NCBI GenBank assembly: GCA_964373615.1
Contig: CAYJVP010000012.1
Span: 1 to 18,579, forward strand
Source of the DNA: CAYJVP01 sp964373615
GTDB taxonomy: Bacteria; Patescibacteriota; Patescibacteriia; UBA9934; GWF2-40-263
Length of the DNA stretch: 18,579 nt
Reading direction: 5' to 3'
The translations under genes were made by a program, and so were the position numbers. The notes under the pieces were generated by a model that was not told where the DNA came from, did no database searches, and saw only the letters and a list, made by a program, of their open reading frames with translations. Of this stretch, positions 7,212 to 15,291 are shown in pieces (the first letter of the stretch is position 1; each line of letters starts with the position of its first letter).

Positions 7212-10105
7212 ATGGACAAGTCGGACATTCCCAAGGCCTACGAACCGCAGGCCGTCGAAGAGGCGATCTACGCCGCATGGGAAAAAAGCGGGTTTTTTCG
7301 TCCGGAAAATTTGCCGAATCTTGAGGCGCGTCGTGAGGCGTTTACCGTCATTCTTCCGCCACCAAACGCCACCGGCACGTTGCACATGGGCCATGCGGTC
7401 ATGTTGGCGCTTGAGGACATCATGATACGTTTTGCACGCATGCGTGGGAAACGAGCTCTTTGGATCCCGGGGACAGACCATGCGGCGATTGCGACAAATG
7501 CGAAGGTGGAGAAGATTCTGGCTGAGGAAGGGAAGACGAAGCACGATCTCGGCCGCGAGGCGTTTTTGGCGCGCGTGCGCGAGTTCGTTGCGGCGTCGCA
7601 AAACACGATCCGCAATCAGATGAGGAAGATGGGCGCTTCGTGCGATTGGTCGCGTGAGACCTACACGATGGATGAAGGACCAAGTCGCGCCGTGCGCACG
7701 GTGTTTAAAATGATGTACGACGACGGACTCATGTACCGCGGGTATCGCATCGTGAATTGGTGCCCGCGTTGCCAGTCCACTCTTGCCGATGACGAGGTCG
7801 AATACAAAGAGGAGAAAACCAAATTTTACTATTTTAAATACGGGCCGATTGTCATTGGCACCGCGCGTCCAGAAACGAAATTTTTGGACAAGGTTCTTGT
7901 CGTGCACCCGGACGACGCTCGTTACAAAGATTTGGTCGGAAAGAGTTTTGATATCGAGTGGATCAACGGCCCGGTGAAGGCGAGTGTCATTGTCGATCCG
8001 GCCGCGGAAATGGATTTTGGAAGCGGAGCCATGACGATCACGCCGGCACACGATTTCAAGGATTTTGAACTGGCGAAACGTCACGGACTTGAGGTGGTGC
8101 AAATTATTGACGAAAACGGAAATTTGACGGAAGCCGCGGGAGACCTCGCTGGTCGCAACGCACGGGACAGTCGAGATGAAATCGTTCGACGGCTTGCGGG
8201 AAAGGGGCTTGTTGATCACATTGAGGAGCCTTACACGCACAACCTTTCCGTCTGTTATCGATGTGGGACGCCGATTGAACCGTTGCCAAAATTGCAGTGG
8301 TTCATTGACGTAAAAAAAGAGTTCACGCGACATGGGAAGACGACGACATTAAAGATACTCATGCAGGAGGCGGTACGCTCAGATTCCGTGGACATTATCC
8401 CTGATCGTTTTATCGCAACGTACTTCCATTGGATCGACAACCTTCGTGACTGGAATGTGAGTCGACAAATTTGGTTTGGGCATCGTGTGCCCGTGTGGTA
8501 TTGCGTCGGCGGCGTGGGAGGGAAGTGTCTCAATGAGTGCAGGCATCCCGTGGTCAGCGTCACCACGCCGACCGAGTGCCCGGCCTGCCACGGCCCGCTC
8601 CAACAGGACCCGGACACCCTCGACACCTGGTTCTCCTCTGGCCTGTGGACCTTTTCGACTTTGGGTTGGCCCGACGAAACCGAAGATCTCAAGATCTATC
8701 ATCCGACCTCGGTGCTCGAAACCGGCTACGATATTCTTTTCTTCTGGGTGGCGCGCATGATTTTGATGACAACTTACGCGCTCGGCCAAGTGCCGTTCCG
8801 CACGGTCTATTTGCACGGCATGGTGCGCGACGAGAAAGGGCGCAAGATGTCGAAGTCGCTCGACAACATCATCGACCCGCTCGACATGATCAAGAAGTAT
8901 GGTGCAGACGCGACGCGTTTGTCGCTTGTGATCGGCACGACCCCGGGAAATGATACGAAACTTTCGGACGAGAAAGTGGCGGGGTACAGAAACTTCGCCA
9001 ACAAGTTATGGAATATTGCGCGATTCGTTCTTACGAGCGTAGAGGCGAAAGGGGCGAAAGAGCCGGAGGGGACTACGTTGGCGGATCGTTGGATTCTCGG
9101 ACGCTTCGCTGACACGACTCGAACGGTTACTGAAAAACTCGNNNNNNNNNNNNNNNNNNNNNNNNNNNNNNNNNNNNNNNNNNNNNNNNNNNNNNNNNNN
9201 NNNNNNNNNNNNNNNNNNNNNNNNNNNNNNNNNNNNNNNNNCGTTGGATTCTCGGACGCTTCGCTGACACGACTCGAACGGTTACTGAAAAACTCGAGCG
9301 CTACGAATTTTCTTCGGCCGGCGAAATACTCCGCGACTTTACGTGGAGTGAATTCGCGGATTGGTATCTTGAAATCGCGAAAGTTCAGCGCGCCGACGCC
9401 GCCCTCCGTCAAACGACGGATCGTATCCTTCTGTTTACTCTTGAGCATCTTCTTGCCCTCTGGCATCCGTTTATGCCGTTTGTGACAGAGGAGATCTGGA
9501 AGTTGTTTGGTCGCGGCGATATGATGATGGTGCACGCCTGGCCGGATATTCCCCCCCTGCCCGACCTTGGTCCCACGAAGCCTCGGGCGAAGGGGGAGGG
9601 GGGGCGAGGGGGGGTGGGAGATGTTGACGCACAGACGAAGAAAGAATTTAACCTGGTGCGCGATGTCATCGTGGCCGTTCGCAATTTGCGCTCCGAGCAT
9701 CGCGTCGCGGCTTCGCAAGTGATCACGGCCGGGTTGGACGTCGGAAGTCACCGCGCACTGTTGATGGAGGCGGCTCCCGTTATTGTCCATTTGGGTCGTC
9801 TCTGTTGTCTTGGTTTCGACGGCCGTTTGCCCGAAGCCGGGATTCCCATCGTCTCCGCGCCGGTCGGGGACGTTACGGTCTTCATCGAAGCCGTCGGCAG
9901 CGCTGACGTTGCCGAGAAGGAAAAGGCACGGCTGACCAAGGAGCTGGCACAGACGCAAGCATATCTGGACGGCCTTAAGGCAAAGCTCGGCAACGGCGAG
10001 TTATTGGCCAAGGCTCCATCCAAGGTCATCGACGAGATAAAAGAAAAACAGGCTGAGGCCGCGAAAAAGATTGAGGCGATCAAGCAGCAATTATCCTCGT
10101 TATGA
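7212..10105 (+). CDS. valS: Valine--tRNA ligase (interrupted by a false assembly gap)
   Basis: Class I synthetase that charges tRNA-Val with valine. ATG 7212 gives MDKSDIPKAYEP; the longer frame from TTG 7158 overlaps the promoter. Seen: the HIGH-type motif HMGH at residues 58-61 within PPPNATGTLHMGH; the editing-domain TARPET; Cys pairs in WCPRCQ and CYRCG; a further Cys-rich insert (CVGGVGGKC, CPACHG); KMSKS at 545-549; the anticodon-binding region; and a C-terminal coiled-coil arm rich in Lys/Glu/Ala. Positions 9142-9241 are N, but both flanks hold the same 55 bases. Deleting the Ns and one 55-base copy (155 nt) joins 7212-9141 to 9297-10105 as 913 codons with no frameshift, giving 912 residues, a normal ValRS length. 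A palindromic GC-rich repeat is inserted in frame near 9551-9620. The stop overlaps tyrS (ATGA). Confidence 0.93.
9087..9296. other. Assembly artefact: 100-N gap between duplicated 55-bp contig ends
   Basis: 9087-9141 and 9242-9296 are identical, beginning CGTTGGATTC and ending GAAAAACTCG, and the 100 Ns at 9142-9241 lie between them. This is what a scaffolder leaves when two contigs overlap by a k-mer (k=55) but are joined with a default-size gap. Translation across the collapsed join (TEKL-ERYEF) is continuous. Confidence 0.95.
9551..9620. repeat. C-run/G-run palindromic repeat inserted in frame in valS
   Basis: A C-rich tract leads into GCCCGA (9559-9564), an 18-nt loop, TCGGGC (9583-9588), then long G-runs. 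It encodes PLPDLGPTKPRAKGEGGRGG between the anticodon-binding helices, where ValRS proteins normally have no such linker. Base composition is strongly strand-skewed compared with the surrounding gene. Confidence 0.65.
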
Positions 10106-11304
10106 AAACCGTGACGGACAAAGTATCGATCGATGCGTTTCTTGACCGCGGGGTGGAGAAGATTTTTCCGTCGCGTGCGTTTTTTGAGTCACGCCTGAAG
10201 GAAGGCAAGCCACTCACCATGTACCTCGGGATCGATCCGACCGGCCCAACCCTCCATCTTGGCCATGCCATCATTTTGCGCAAACTTCGCGCATTTCAAG
10301 ACCTGGGGCACAAGGTGATTCTTCTTATCGGCGACTTCACGGGCATGATCGGCGATCCGACGGACAGATCCGCAGCCCGTAAACGCCTCACGCGCGAGGA
10401 GGTGCTCAAAAACGCGAAGCACTACCAGGAACAGGCGAGCAGGTTTATTCGCTTTGATGGCCCGAACGCCGCCGAGCTTCGTCGCAACAGCGAATGGTCA
10501 GATGGGATGACCCTCAAGGATGCGCTCGAAATCGCTTCCTCCTTTACGGTTCATCAGTTTCTCGAGCGCGATATGTTTCAAAAGCGCATCGAGGAAAATA
10601 AACCGATCCACATGCACGAGTTCCTCTACCCGCTTCTCCAGGGCTATGACTCGGTCGCGATGAACGTGGACGGCGAGATCGGCGGGAACGATCAGACATT
10701 CAACATGCTCGTTGGCCGCGATCTTATGAAAGAGATGCGCGGCAAAGAAAAATTCGTGATGGCCATGAAGCTTCTTGTTGACCCGACCGGAAAGAAAATG
10801 GGCAAGAGCGAGGGGAATATGATTACCCTCGAAGATTCAGCGGATGACATCTTCGGTAAAGTCATGAGCTGGACAGATGGCATGATCTTGCCGGGGTTCG
10901 AGTTGCTTACAGATGTCTCAAACAAGGAGATGGGCGCCATGGAAAAAGAGATGATGAAAGGGGCGAATCCGCGCGATTTCAAAGCGCGGTTAGCCAAAGA
11001 AGTCGTCGCGTGCTTTTTCGATGTGGAAGAGGCGGAGGCAGCGGAGGAGCGGTTCGCGCAGCTTTTCAAGAAACACGAAGTGCCAGAGGACGTGCCGACC
11101 CTCTCAACAAACGGCCGGGTTTTGTTATCAGACGCTCTTGTTTCGGCAGGAATGGTCGCGTCAAAATCCGAGGCACGTCGACAGATCGAGCAGGGCGGGG
11201 TCAAGATTGACGGCGCGGTTGTGAAGGACATCCAGGTCAGCGTTTCGCCAGGCTCGGTTATCCAAAAAGGCAAACGATACTTTGTTCGCGTCGTGAAAGC
11301 GTAG
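10102..11304 (+). CDS. tyrS: Tyrosine--tRNA ligase
   Basis: Class I synthetase that attaches tyrosine to tRNA-Tyr; 400 residues, the usual length. Seen: the HIGH-type motif HLGH within DPTGPTLHLGHAI near residue 50; tyrosine-pocket segments (HEFLYPLLQGYDSVAMNVDG; EIGGNDQTFNML); a KMSKS-type loop KKMGKS near residue 232; and a C-terminal S4 RNA-binding domain at about 335-400 (SDALVSAGMVASKSEARRQI). The KM-x-KS loop fits the second bacterial TyrRS type (TyrZ-like) better than the KFGKS type. The start ATG overlaps the valS stop by 4 nt (ATGA) and has no Shine-Dalgarno sequence, so translation is probably coupled by re-initiation. One nt separates it from argS. Confidence 0.95.
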   Translation: MKTVTDKVSIDAFLDRGVEKIFPSRAFFESRLKEGKPLTMYLGIDPTGPTLHLGHAIILRKLRAFQDLGHKVILLIGDFTGMIGDPTDRSAARKRLTREEVLKNAKHYQEQASRFIRFDGPNAAELRRNSEWSDGMTLKDALEIASSFTVHQFLERDMFQKRIEENKPIHMHEFLYPLLQGYDSVAMNVDGEIGGNDQTFNMLVGRDLMKEMRGKEKFVMAMKLLVDPTGKKMGKSEGNMITLEDSADDIFGKVMSWTDGMILPGFELLTDVSNKEMGAMEKEMMKGANPRDFKARLAKEVVACFFDVEEAEAAEERFAQLFKKHEVPEDVPTLSTNGRVLLSDALVSAGMVASKSEARRQIEQGGVKIDGAVVKDIQVSVSPGSVIQKGKRYFVRVVKA

Positions 11305-11305
11305 T

Positions 11306-13015
11306 ATGCCTGCCCTCACCGAAGCCAAAAAAGAGGCGCTGAATCTCCTGAAGGCAGCGCTTGGCAAGATCTACACTCCACAAGTGGTTGAGCTTGAGAT
11401 CCCGCCGGACCTCAAGATGGGAGATCTCGCCTTCCCCTGTTTTACGCTCGCCAAGGGGTTAAAACGTCCGCCGCATGAAGTCGCTGTCGAAGTTGCCAAT
11501 CGCATTGAATTGAAAGGGATCGTTCACGAAGTCGAGGCGAAGGGTCCATACATCAATTTTTATTTCGACGAGGGAGTGTTTGCGGACCACGTCCTTGGCG
11601 AAATCTTCGAGCAAGGAGATGCCTACGGATCGTCCACGACGGGTGGGAGGAAGACCGTCATGGTCGAGTATGCGCAGCCGAATACGCACAAAGAAATTCA
11701 TGTCGGCCACCTGCGTAATTTTTTTGTGGGCCAGGCGGCCGTGAACCTTTTGAACGCCGTCGGTTATGACGTTATTCCTGTCTGTTATATTGGTGACCTT
11801 GGCATGCAAGTGGCGAAATGTCTGTGGGGGTTGAAAAAATTTCATGATGGTGAGGAGGTCGCTTTCGAGGAGCGGACGAACCTTTTGGGACGCGCCTATG
11901 CCGAGGCCGAACGCGCCCTTCAGGCCGACCCGGGCATCAAAGAGCAGATCGCGACCATGTATAAAGATCTTGAGCTTGGCCGCGGGTCTTTCCTGGCGCT
12001 GTGGAAGAAAACACGTAGGTGGTCGGTGGACGAAATGAAGGGAATTTTTAAAGAATTTTCGCTTCCGATCGATGTGTGGTACTTCGAGTCTGACCTTATG
12101 AAACCCGCGCACAAGATCATTCAAGACCTTGTGAAAAAAGGGATCGTCGTGAAGAGCGAAGGGGCGCTTATTGTCGACCTGGAATCAGAAAAACTTGGCG
12201 TGAATCTGCTCGTCCGGTCGGATGGGACATTGTTGTATAACGCAAAAGACATCGCGCTCGCGTTCAAGAAGGATGCGGCGTATCACCCGGATCGAAGCGT
12301 CTACGTTGTCGACGTGCGCCAGGCCTTGGCTATGCAACAGTTGTTTGCGACCCTCAAGCGCATGGGAATGAAGAAGGAGCTCGAACACCTCGCCTATGAA
12401 TTTGTCACGCTCAAAGAGGGGGCGATGTCTTCGCGCAAAGGAAACGTGATTCGCTATCAGGATTTTCGAGACGCGATGGTCGCGTTGGCGCGCGCGGAAA
12501 CGCTGAAGCGCCACGACGATTGGAGTGAAAAAAAGGTGGAAAAGGTGGCACGCGCGATCGCCTTCGCTGCCATGCGTTTTGGCATGCTCCGGCAGGATCC
12601 CGCAAAAAAAATTGTTTTTGACATGGATGAAGCGATGTCATTTGACGGGTTCACGGGTCCCTACCTTCTCTATACCGTGGCGCGCATGAAATCTATTCAT
12701 CGCAAAGCCAGGCGGCGGAAGGCGGACCGGCGTGGCGCGCTTCTCACGACTCCGACCGAACATCGCGTCGTGTCGATGCTTGCCCGCTATCCTGGCATCG
12801 TGGCGGCCGTTGGGCAAGATTATCGGCTCGACCGGTTGGCGCAATATCTCTTTGATCTTAGCAAATCGTTCTCTTCATTCTATGACGAGGTTCCTGTCCT
12901 TAAAGCGGGTCGACCGGAACTCGTCCGCGCGCGTTTGGCGCTCGTTTCCGCCGCCACGCAGGTGCTTGAAAACGGCCTGAAGCTTCTTGGCATGCCGACG
13001 ATCGTGGAAATGTAG
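11306..13015 (+). CDS. argS: Arginine--tRNA ligase
   Basis: Class I synthetase charging tRNA-Arg; 569 residues, typical for bacteria. Seen: the N-terminal additional domain (residues 1-90, tRNA D-loop recognition); the HIGH motif HVGH in YAQPNTHKEIHVGHLRNFF; the catalytic core with GDLGMQVAKCLWGL and DVRQALAMQQLF; an SRKG version of the KMSKS loop (MSSRKGNVIRYQDF); and the C-terminal DALR anticodon-binding domain (from about residue 450, ending LLGMPTIVEM). It lies one nt after tyrS and one nt before the next gene, both as TAGTATG, so it is translationally coupled on both sides. No Shine-Dalgarno sequence is visible. Confidence 0.95.
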   Translation: MPALTEAKKEALNLLKAALGKIYTPQVVELEIPPDLKMGDLAFPCFTLAKGLKRPPHEVAVEVANRIELKGIVHEVEAKGPYINFYFDEGVFADHVLGEIFEQGDAYGSSTTGGRKTVMVEYAQPNTHKEIHVGHLRNFFVGQAAVNLLNAVGYDVIPVCYIGDLGMQVAKCLWGLKKFHDGEEVAFEERTNLLGRAYAEAERALQADPGIKEQIATMYKDLELGRGSFLALWKKTRRWSVDEMKGIFKEFSLPIDVWYFESDLMKPAHKIIQDLVKKGIVVKSEGALIVDLESEKLGVNLLVRSDGTLLYNAKDIALAFKKDAAYHPDRSVYVVDVRQALAMQQLFATLKRMGMKKELEHLAYEFVTLKEGAMSSRKGNVIRYQDFRDAMVALARAETLKRHDDWSEKKVEKVARAIAFAAMRFGMLRQDPAKKIVFDMDEAMSFDGFTGPYLLYTVARMKSIHRKARRRKADRRGALLTTPTEHRVVSMLARYPGIVAAVGQDYRLDRLAQYLFDLSKSFSSFYDEVPVLKAGRPELVRARLALVSAATQVLENGLKLLGMPTIVEM

Positions 13016-13016
13016 T

Positions 13017-14120
13017 ATGCAATCTCATCGCTATCACCTCATCTTCGACTTAGACCACTGTCGCGAAACCATCCGCGACCCCCAGGCGGTCGAGCAGTTT
13101 ATTCGCGAGACGATCGAGGGGATCGGGATGCGCGTGATCGGCGGACCTCTGGTGTGCGAGGGGGTGCCACAGAACCCCGGACTTTCCGGGTTCGCTGTTC
13201 TCGATTTTTCTCATATCTCGGTCCATACCTTCACGCGTCACAACGAAGCGCTCATTGACGTTTTTTCCTGCAAGCCCTTTGACCGCTCCTATGTTCGCAA
13301 GCAGACGCTTGCATGGTTTGCCACCCCCGAAACGTCGGTCCGAGCCCAGGTCGTGCATTGGGACGAAGAGGACGACGTGGTCGAACCGGTTGCGTTTGAC
13401 TACCGCACCGAATATTTGCGTGAGTATTACGATGAATTGAGTCAAGAGAATCTTGAGATCGGCCTCTTTTTGAAAGAGGCGGTTGCCGATACCCGCGCGC
13501 GATTTCCAAGCTTGTCGATTCTCGATGCCGGGTGTGGGCCGACGCTTTTGTACTGGATACCTTTTCTGTGGCCTTTCCATGAATATCACGGGCTTGACTA
13601 TCGTGAGGATAACATCGCCTTCGTGGCTGACCAGGTGGCACGTGGCAAGGCAGGCGATCTGCCCGCGTACCTGCTTCCGGTTGGTTCTCACACGGCCTCT
13701 TGGAGCGGAGAAGAGGGACCGGAAGGCTTGTATCGGCGCGTCTGTGAACGCGTCAAGACGTTGACCTCCCATGACCTGCAGGTGGCCTGGCCATATCCCG
13801 ACGGGTCCTTTCATGTGATCGTTTCTCTGTTTGCGCTCGAGTGTGTGAAGCGCCAGGAAGACATGGCACAGGCGATTGCGGAGGCCAAACGCCTGCTCGT
13901 TTCCGGAGGGCGGTTTATCTGTGTCTGCCTCGCGGACACGGAGCGGTGGAAAGTGGGTCCGACCATGCTCCGCTGTCTTCGGGTGTCGTCGGATGATATG
14001 CGGGCGTTCCTGAAAGATGCTGGTTTTTCAAATATCGAGGTACAGGTGCATCCCGCGATCACCGCACGGGAACGCGGGCAGGGGTATGAGGATATGATCT
14101 TCGCTTACGCTGATCGATAA
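13017..14120 (+). CDS. Fusion of AdoMet decarboxylase-like (SpeH/SpeD) domain and NNMT/PNMT/TEMT-type methyltransferase
   Basis: The product has 367 residues; ATG 13017 lies one nt after the argS stop. Residues 1-~115 match prokaryotic AdoMet decarboxylase: HLIFDLDHC, GLSGFAVL, then DFSHISVHTF and DVFSCKPFD. Ser65 (self-cleavage and pyruvoyl site), His70 and Cys85 have the same 5- and 15-residue spacing as Ser63/His68/Cys83 of the Thermotoga enzyme. The Glu normally before the Ser is Phe64. Residues ~128-367 are a class I methyltransferase: an N-terminal YLREYYDE helix, motif I ILDAGCGPT (168-176), acidic GLDYRED, motif IV DGSFHVIVSLFALECV and LLVSGGRF. The overall pattern is that of small-amine N-methyltransferases (NNMT/PNMT/TEMT). 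The family calls are strong; the joint reaction is inferred. Separate SpeH proteins are usually ~120-130 residues, so the first domain is near complete. Confidence 0.85.
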   Translation: MQSHRYHLIFDLDHCRETIRDPQAVEQFIRETIEGIGMRVIGGPLVCEGVPQNPGLSGFAVLDFSHISVHTFTRHNEALIDVFSCKPFDRSYVRKQTLAWFATPETSVRAQVVHWDEEDDVVEPVAFDYRTEYLREYYDELSQENLEIGLFLKEAVADTRARFPSLSILDAGCGPTLLYWIPFLWPFHEYHGLDYREDNIAFVADQVARGKAGDLPAYLLPVGSHTASWSGEEGPEGLYRRVCERVKTLTSHDLQVAWPYPDGSFHVIVSLFALECVKRQEDMAQAIAEAKRLLVSGGRFICVCLADTERWKVGPTMLRCLRVSSDDMRAFLKDAGFSNIEVQVHPAITARERGQGYEDMIFAYADR

Positions 14121-14130
14121 ATTTGATGTT

Positions 14131-14142
14131 TTGTGGTATCAT
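14131..14142 (+). promoter_or_regulatory. Possible extended -10 promoter for the membrane-protein gene
   Basis: TGGTATCAT (14134-14142) fits the extended -10 pattern TGnTATnnT. No good -35 box is seen. Transcription would start near 14149, giving a leader of about 14 nt. It would give the signalling genes their own start separate from the aaRS unit. Confidence 0.4.
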
Positions 14143-14162
14143 GGGGGTAACACAACAGCCGT

Positions 14163-14993
14163 ATGTCGCTCCCTTTTCTTTCGAAAACAAGCCGGTCAAG
14201 CGCTCTCGTGCTTCTTTGGTATCTTGTGGTTGTTTTTTGGTGGCTCATCCTTGCAACCACGGGCCGCCAAGAGCAAACCGCAAACTATCTTTTCGGTTTG
14301 TTTGTGATCGGCGGCACGCCGGTCGCGGGAGGACTCCTTGGGCTGTATCGAGCGTGGCGGTGGGGGTTCCCGAAAAGCTGGCTTGGTCGTACGATGTTTT
14401 TTTTGAGTCTCGGCCTCATCGCCTGGGGGTTGGGCGCGCTCATCTATTCCTACTACAATTTTTTTCTGGGCGTCGAAGCGCCCTATCCGTCGCTTGCTGA
14501 TTTTGCGTATCTGGCAAGCTACCCACTGTGGGCGATCGGCGTGGTGCATTTGCTGCGCGTGACAGGGGCTTCCATGTCGCTCAAGAATTTTTTTGGAAAG
14601 ATTCAGTTGTTGATCATTCCGATCGTGGCGGTTGCAATTTCCTATTACCTTTTGATTATCGTGGCGCGGGGAGGGGCTCTTGATCTCACTGGCGATTTTA
14701 CGAAAATCGTCGTGGACATCGCGTATCCCTTCAGTGACATCGTGATGGTGACCCTGACAACCCTCGTGTTGACGCTCTCGTATCGCACGCTCGGCGGTCG
14801 ATTCCGCATGCCGATTTTTACCCTGCTGGCGGGATTCCTCGTGAACTACGCCGCGGATTTTGCCTTTGGTTGGCAGACGACCCTTGGGACGTGGTATGTC
14901 GGCAATTGGGTGGATCTTTTGTTTGCGACATCCATGACCCTTTTGGTGCTTGGGATCTCGGGGCTAAATCCCGATTACAAAGCATCTTCATAA
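14163..14993 (+). CDS. Polytopic membrane protein resembling stand-alone sensor domain
   Basis: The product has 276 residues, nearly all hydrophobic, with about eight helices (roughly 14-32, 44-62, 77-97, 112-130, 147-170, 183-206, 215-235, 247-267). The loop EAPYPSLADFAYLASYP (105-121) resembles a PFPS-x-AD-x-x-YL-x-x-YP signature that I associate with N-terminal membrane sensor regions of some GGDEF/EAL and kinase proteins. No catalytic domain is attached. The gene is followed, 4 nt later, by a small unknown protein and then by a histidine kinase that has no membrane segment. I infer that it may be the membrane half of a split sensor. A transporter or lipid-modifying role is not excluded. 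Confidence 0.65.
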   Translation: MSLPFLSKTSRSSALVLLWYLVVVFWWLILATTGRQEQTANYLFGLFVIGGTPVAGGLLGLYRAWRWGFPKSWLGRTMFFLSLGLIAWGLGALIYSYYNFFLGVEAPYPSLADFAYLASYPLWAIGVVHLLRVTGASMSLKNFFGKIQLLIIPIVAVAISYYLLIIVARGGALDLTGDFTKIVVDIAYPFSDIVMVTLTTLVLTLSYRTLGGRFRMPIFTLLAGFLVNYAADFAFGWQTTLGTWYVGNWVDLLFATSMTLLVLGISGLNPDYKASS

Positions 14994-14997
14994 ATGT

Positions 14998-15273
14998 ATG
15001 GCCACGCGGGAGGAATTCGTTTCACGCATCATCAAGGAGCAGGAGCTTATCATCGGCCCCCTGGCTTGGCGTGAGGCAAAAAAGGTTCGAGGTCTCCAGG
15101 TATCCGAGAAACGGGAAGTGGCGGTGCGGGGAAATGTAAAAGAGGTGCTTTCCGAGCTCGTGCGTCAGTATGAAACTCTGTTTGGGCCAGCTTCGCGACA
15201 GGTGTGCCGCGACGCCGTTCGAAATCTCGTGCCGACCATGTCGGCGAAAGATGTCCCCGACGTATTGAAATGA
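14998..15273 (+). CDS. Small protein of unknown function between membrane protein and histidine kinase
   Basis: The product has 91 residues. I do not recognise a named family. It appears mostly helical with a short beta segment: MATREEFVSRIIKEQELIIG, then PLAWREAKKVRGL, then EVAVRGNVKEVLSELVRQYE, and LFGPASRQVCRDAV. There is no signal peptide or membrane helix. The single Cys lies in the last helix. ATG 14998 is 4 nt after the membrane-protein stop and the stop is 18 nt before the kinase ATG, so the three are likely one transcript. Size and position would suit a linker or adaptor between sensor and kinase; that is inference. An ATG at 14994 is out of frame. Confidence 0.75.
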   Translation: MATREEFVSRIIKEQELIIGPLAWREAKKVRGLQVSEKREVAVRGNVKEVLSELVRQYETLFGPASRQVCRDAVRNLVPTMSAKDVPDVLK

Positions 15274-15280
15274 ATGCCAT

Positions 15281-15287
15281 AGGAGAG
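15281..15287 (+). promoter_or_regulatory. Clear Shine-Dalgarno site of the histidine kinase
   Basis: AGGAGAG lies a few nt before ATG 15292. It is the only strong ribosome binding site I found in the window. Confidence 0.75.
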
Positions 15288-15291
15288 ACAT

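Noticed and set aside
7200..8333. Long open frame on the minus strand opposite valS
   Set aside because: The plus strand holds clear ValRS motifs here. The antisense product is Arg/His-rich with no domain and is a shadow of a GC-biased gene.
9142..9241. Unknown sequence of 100 bp within valS
   Set aside because: The identical 55-bp flanks and restored reading frame show that no sequence is missing.
8807..9958. Long minus-strand frame spanning the N run
   Set aside because: It crosses the false gap and is antisense to valS, with no recognisable domain.
12987..13016. Longer start for the decarboxylase/methyltransferase fusion
   Set aside because: It would overlap the end of argS and add residues with no family match. 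ATG 13017 fits the TAGTATG coupling and the normal SpeH N-terminus.
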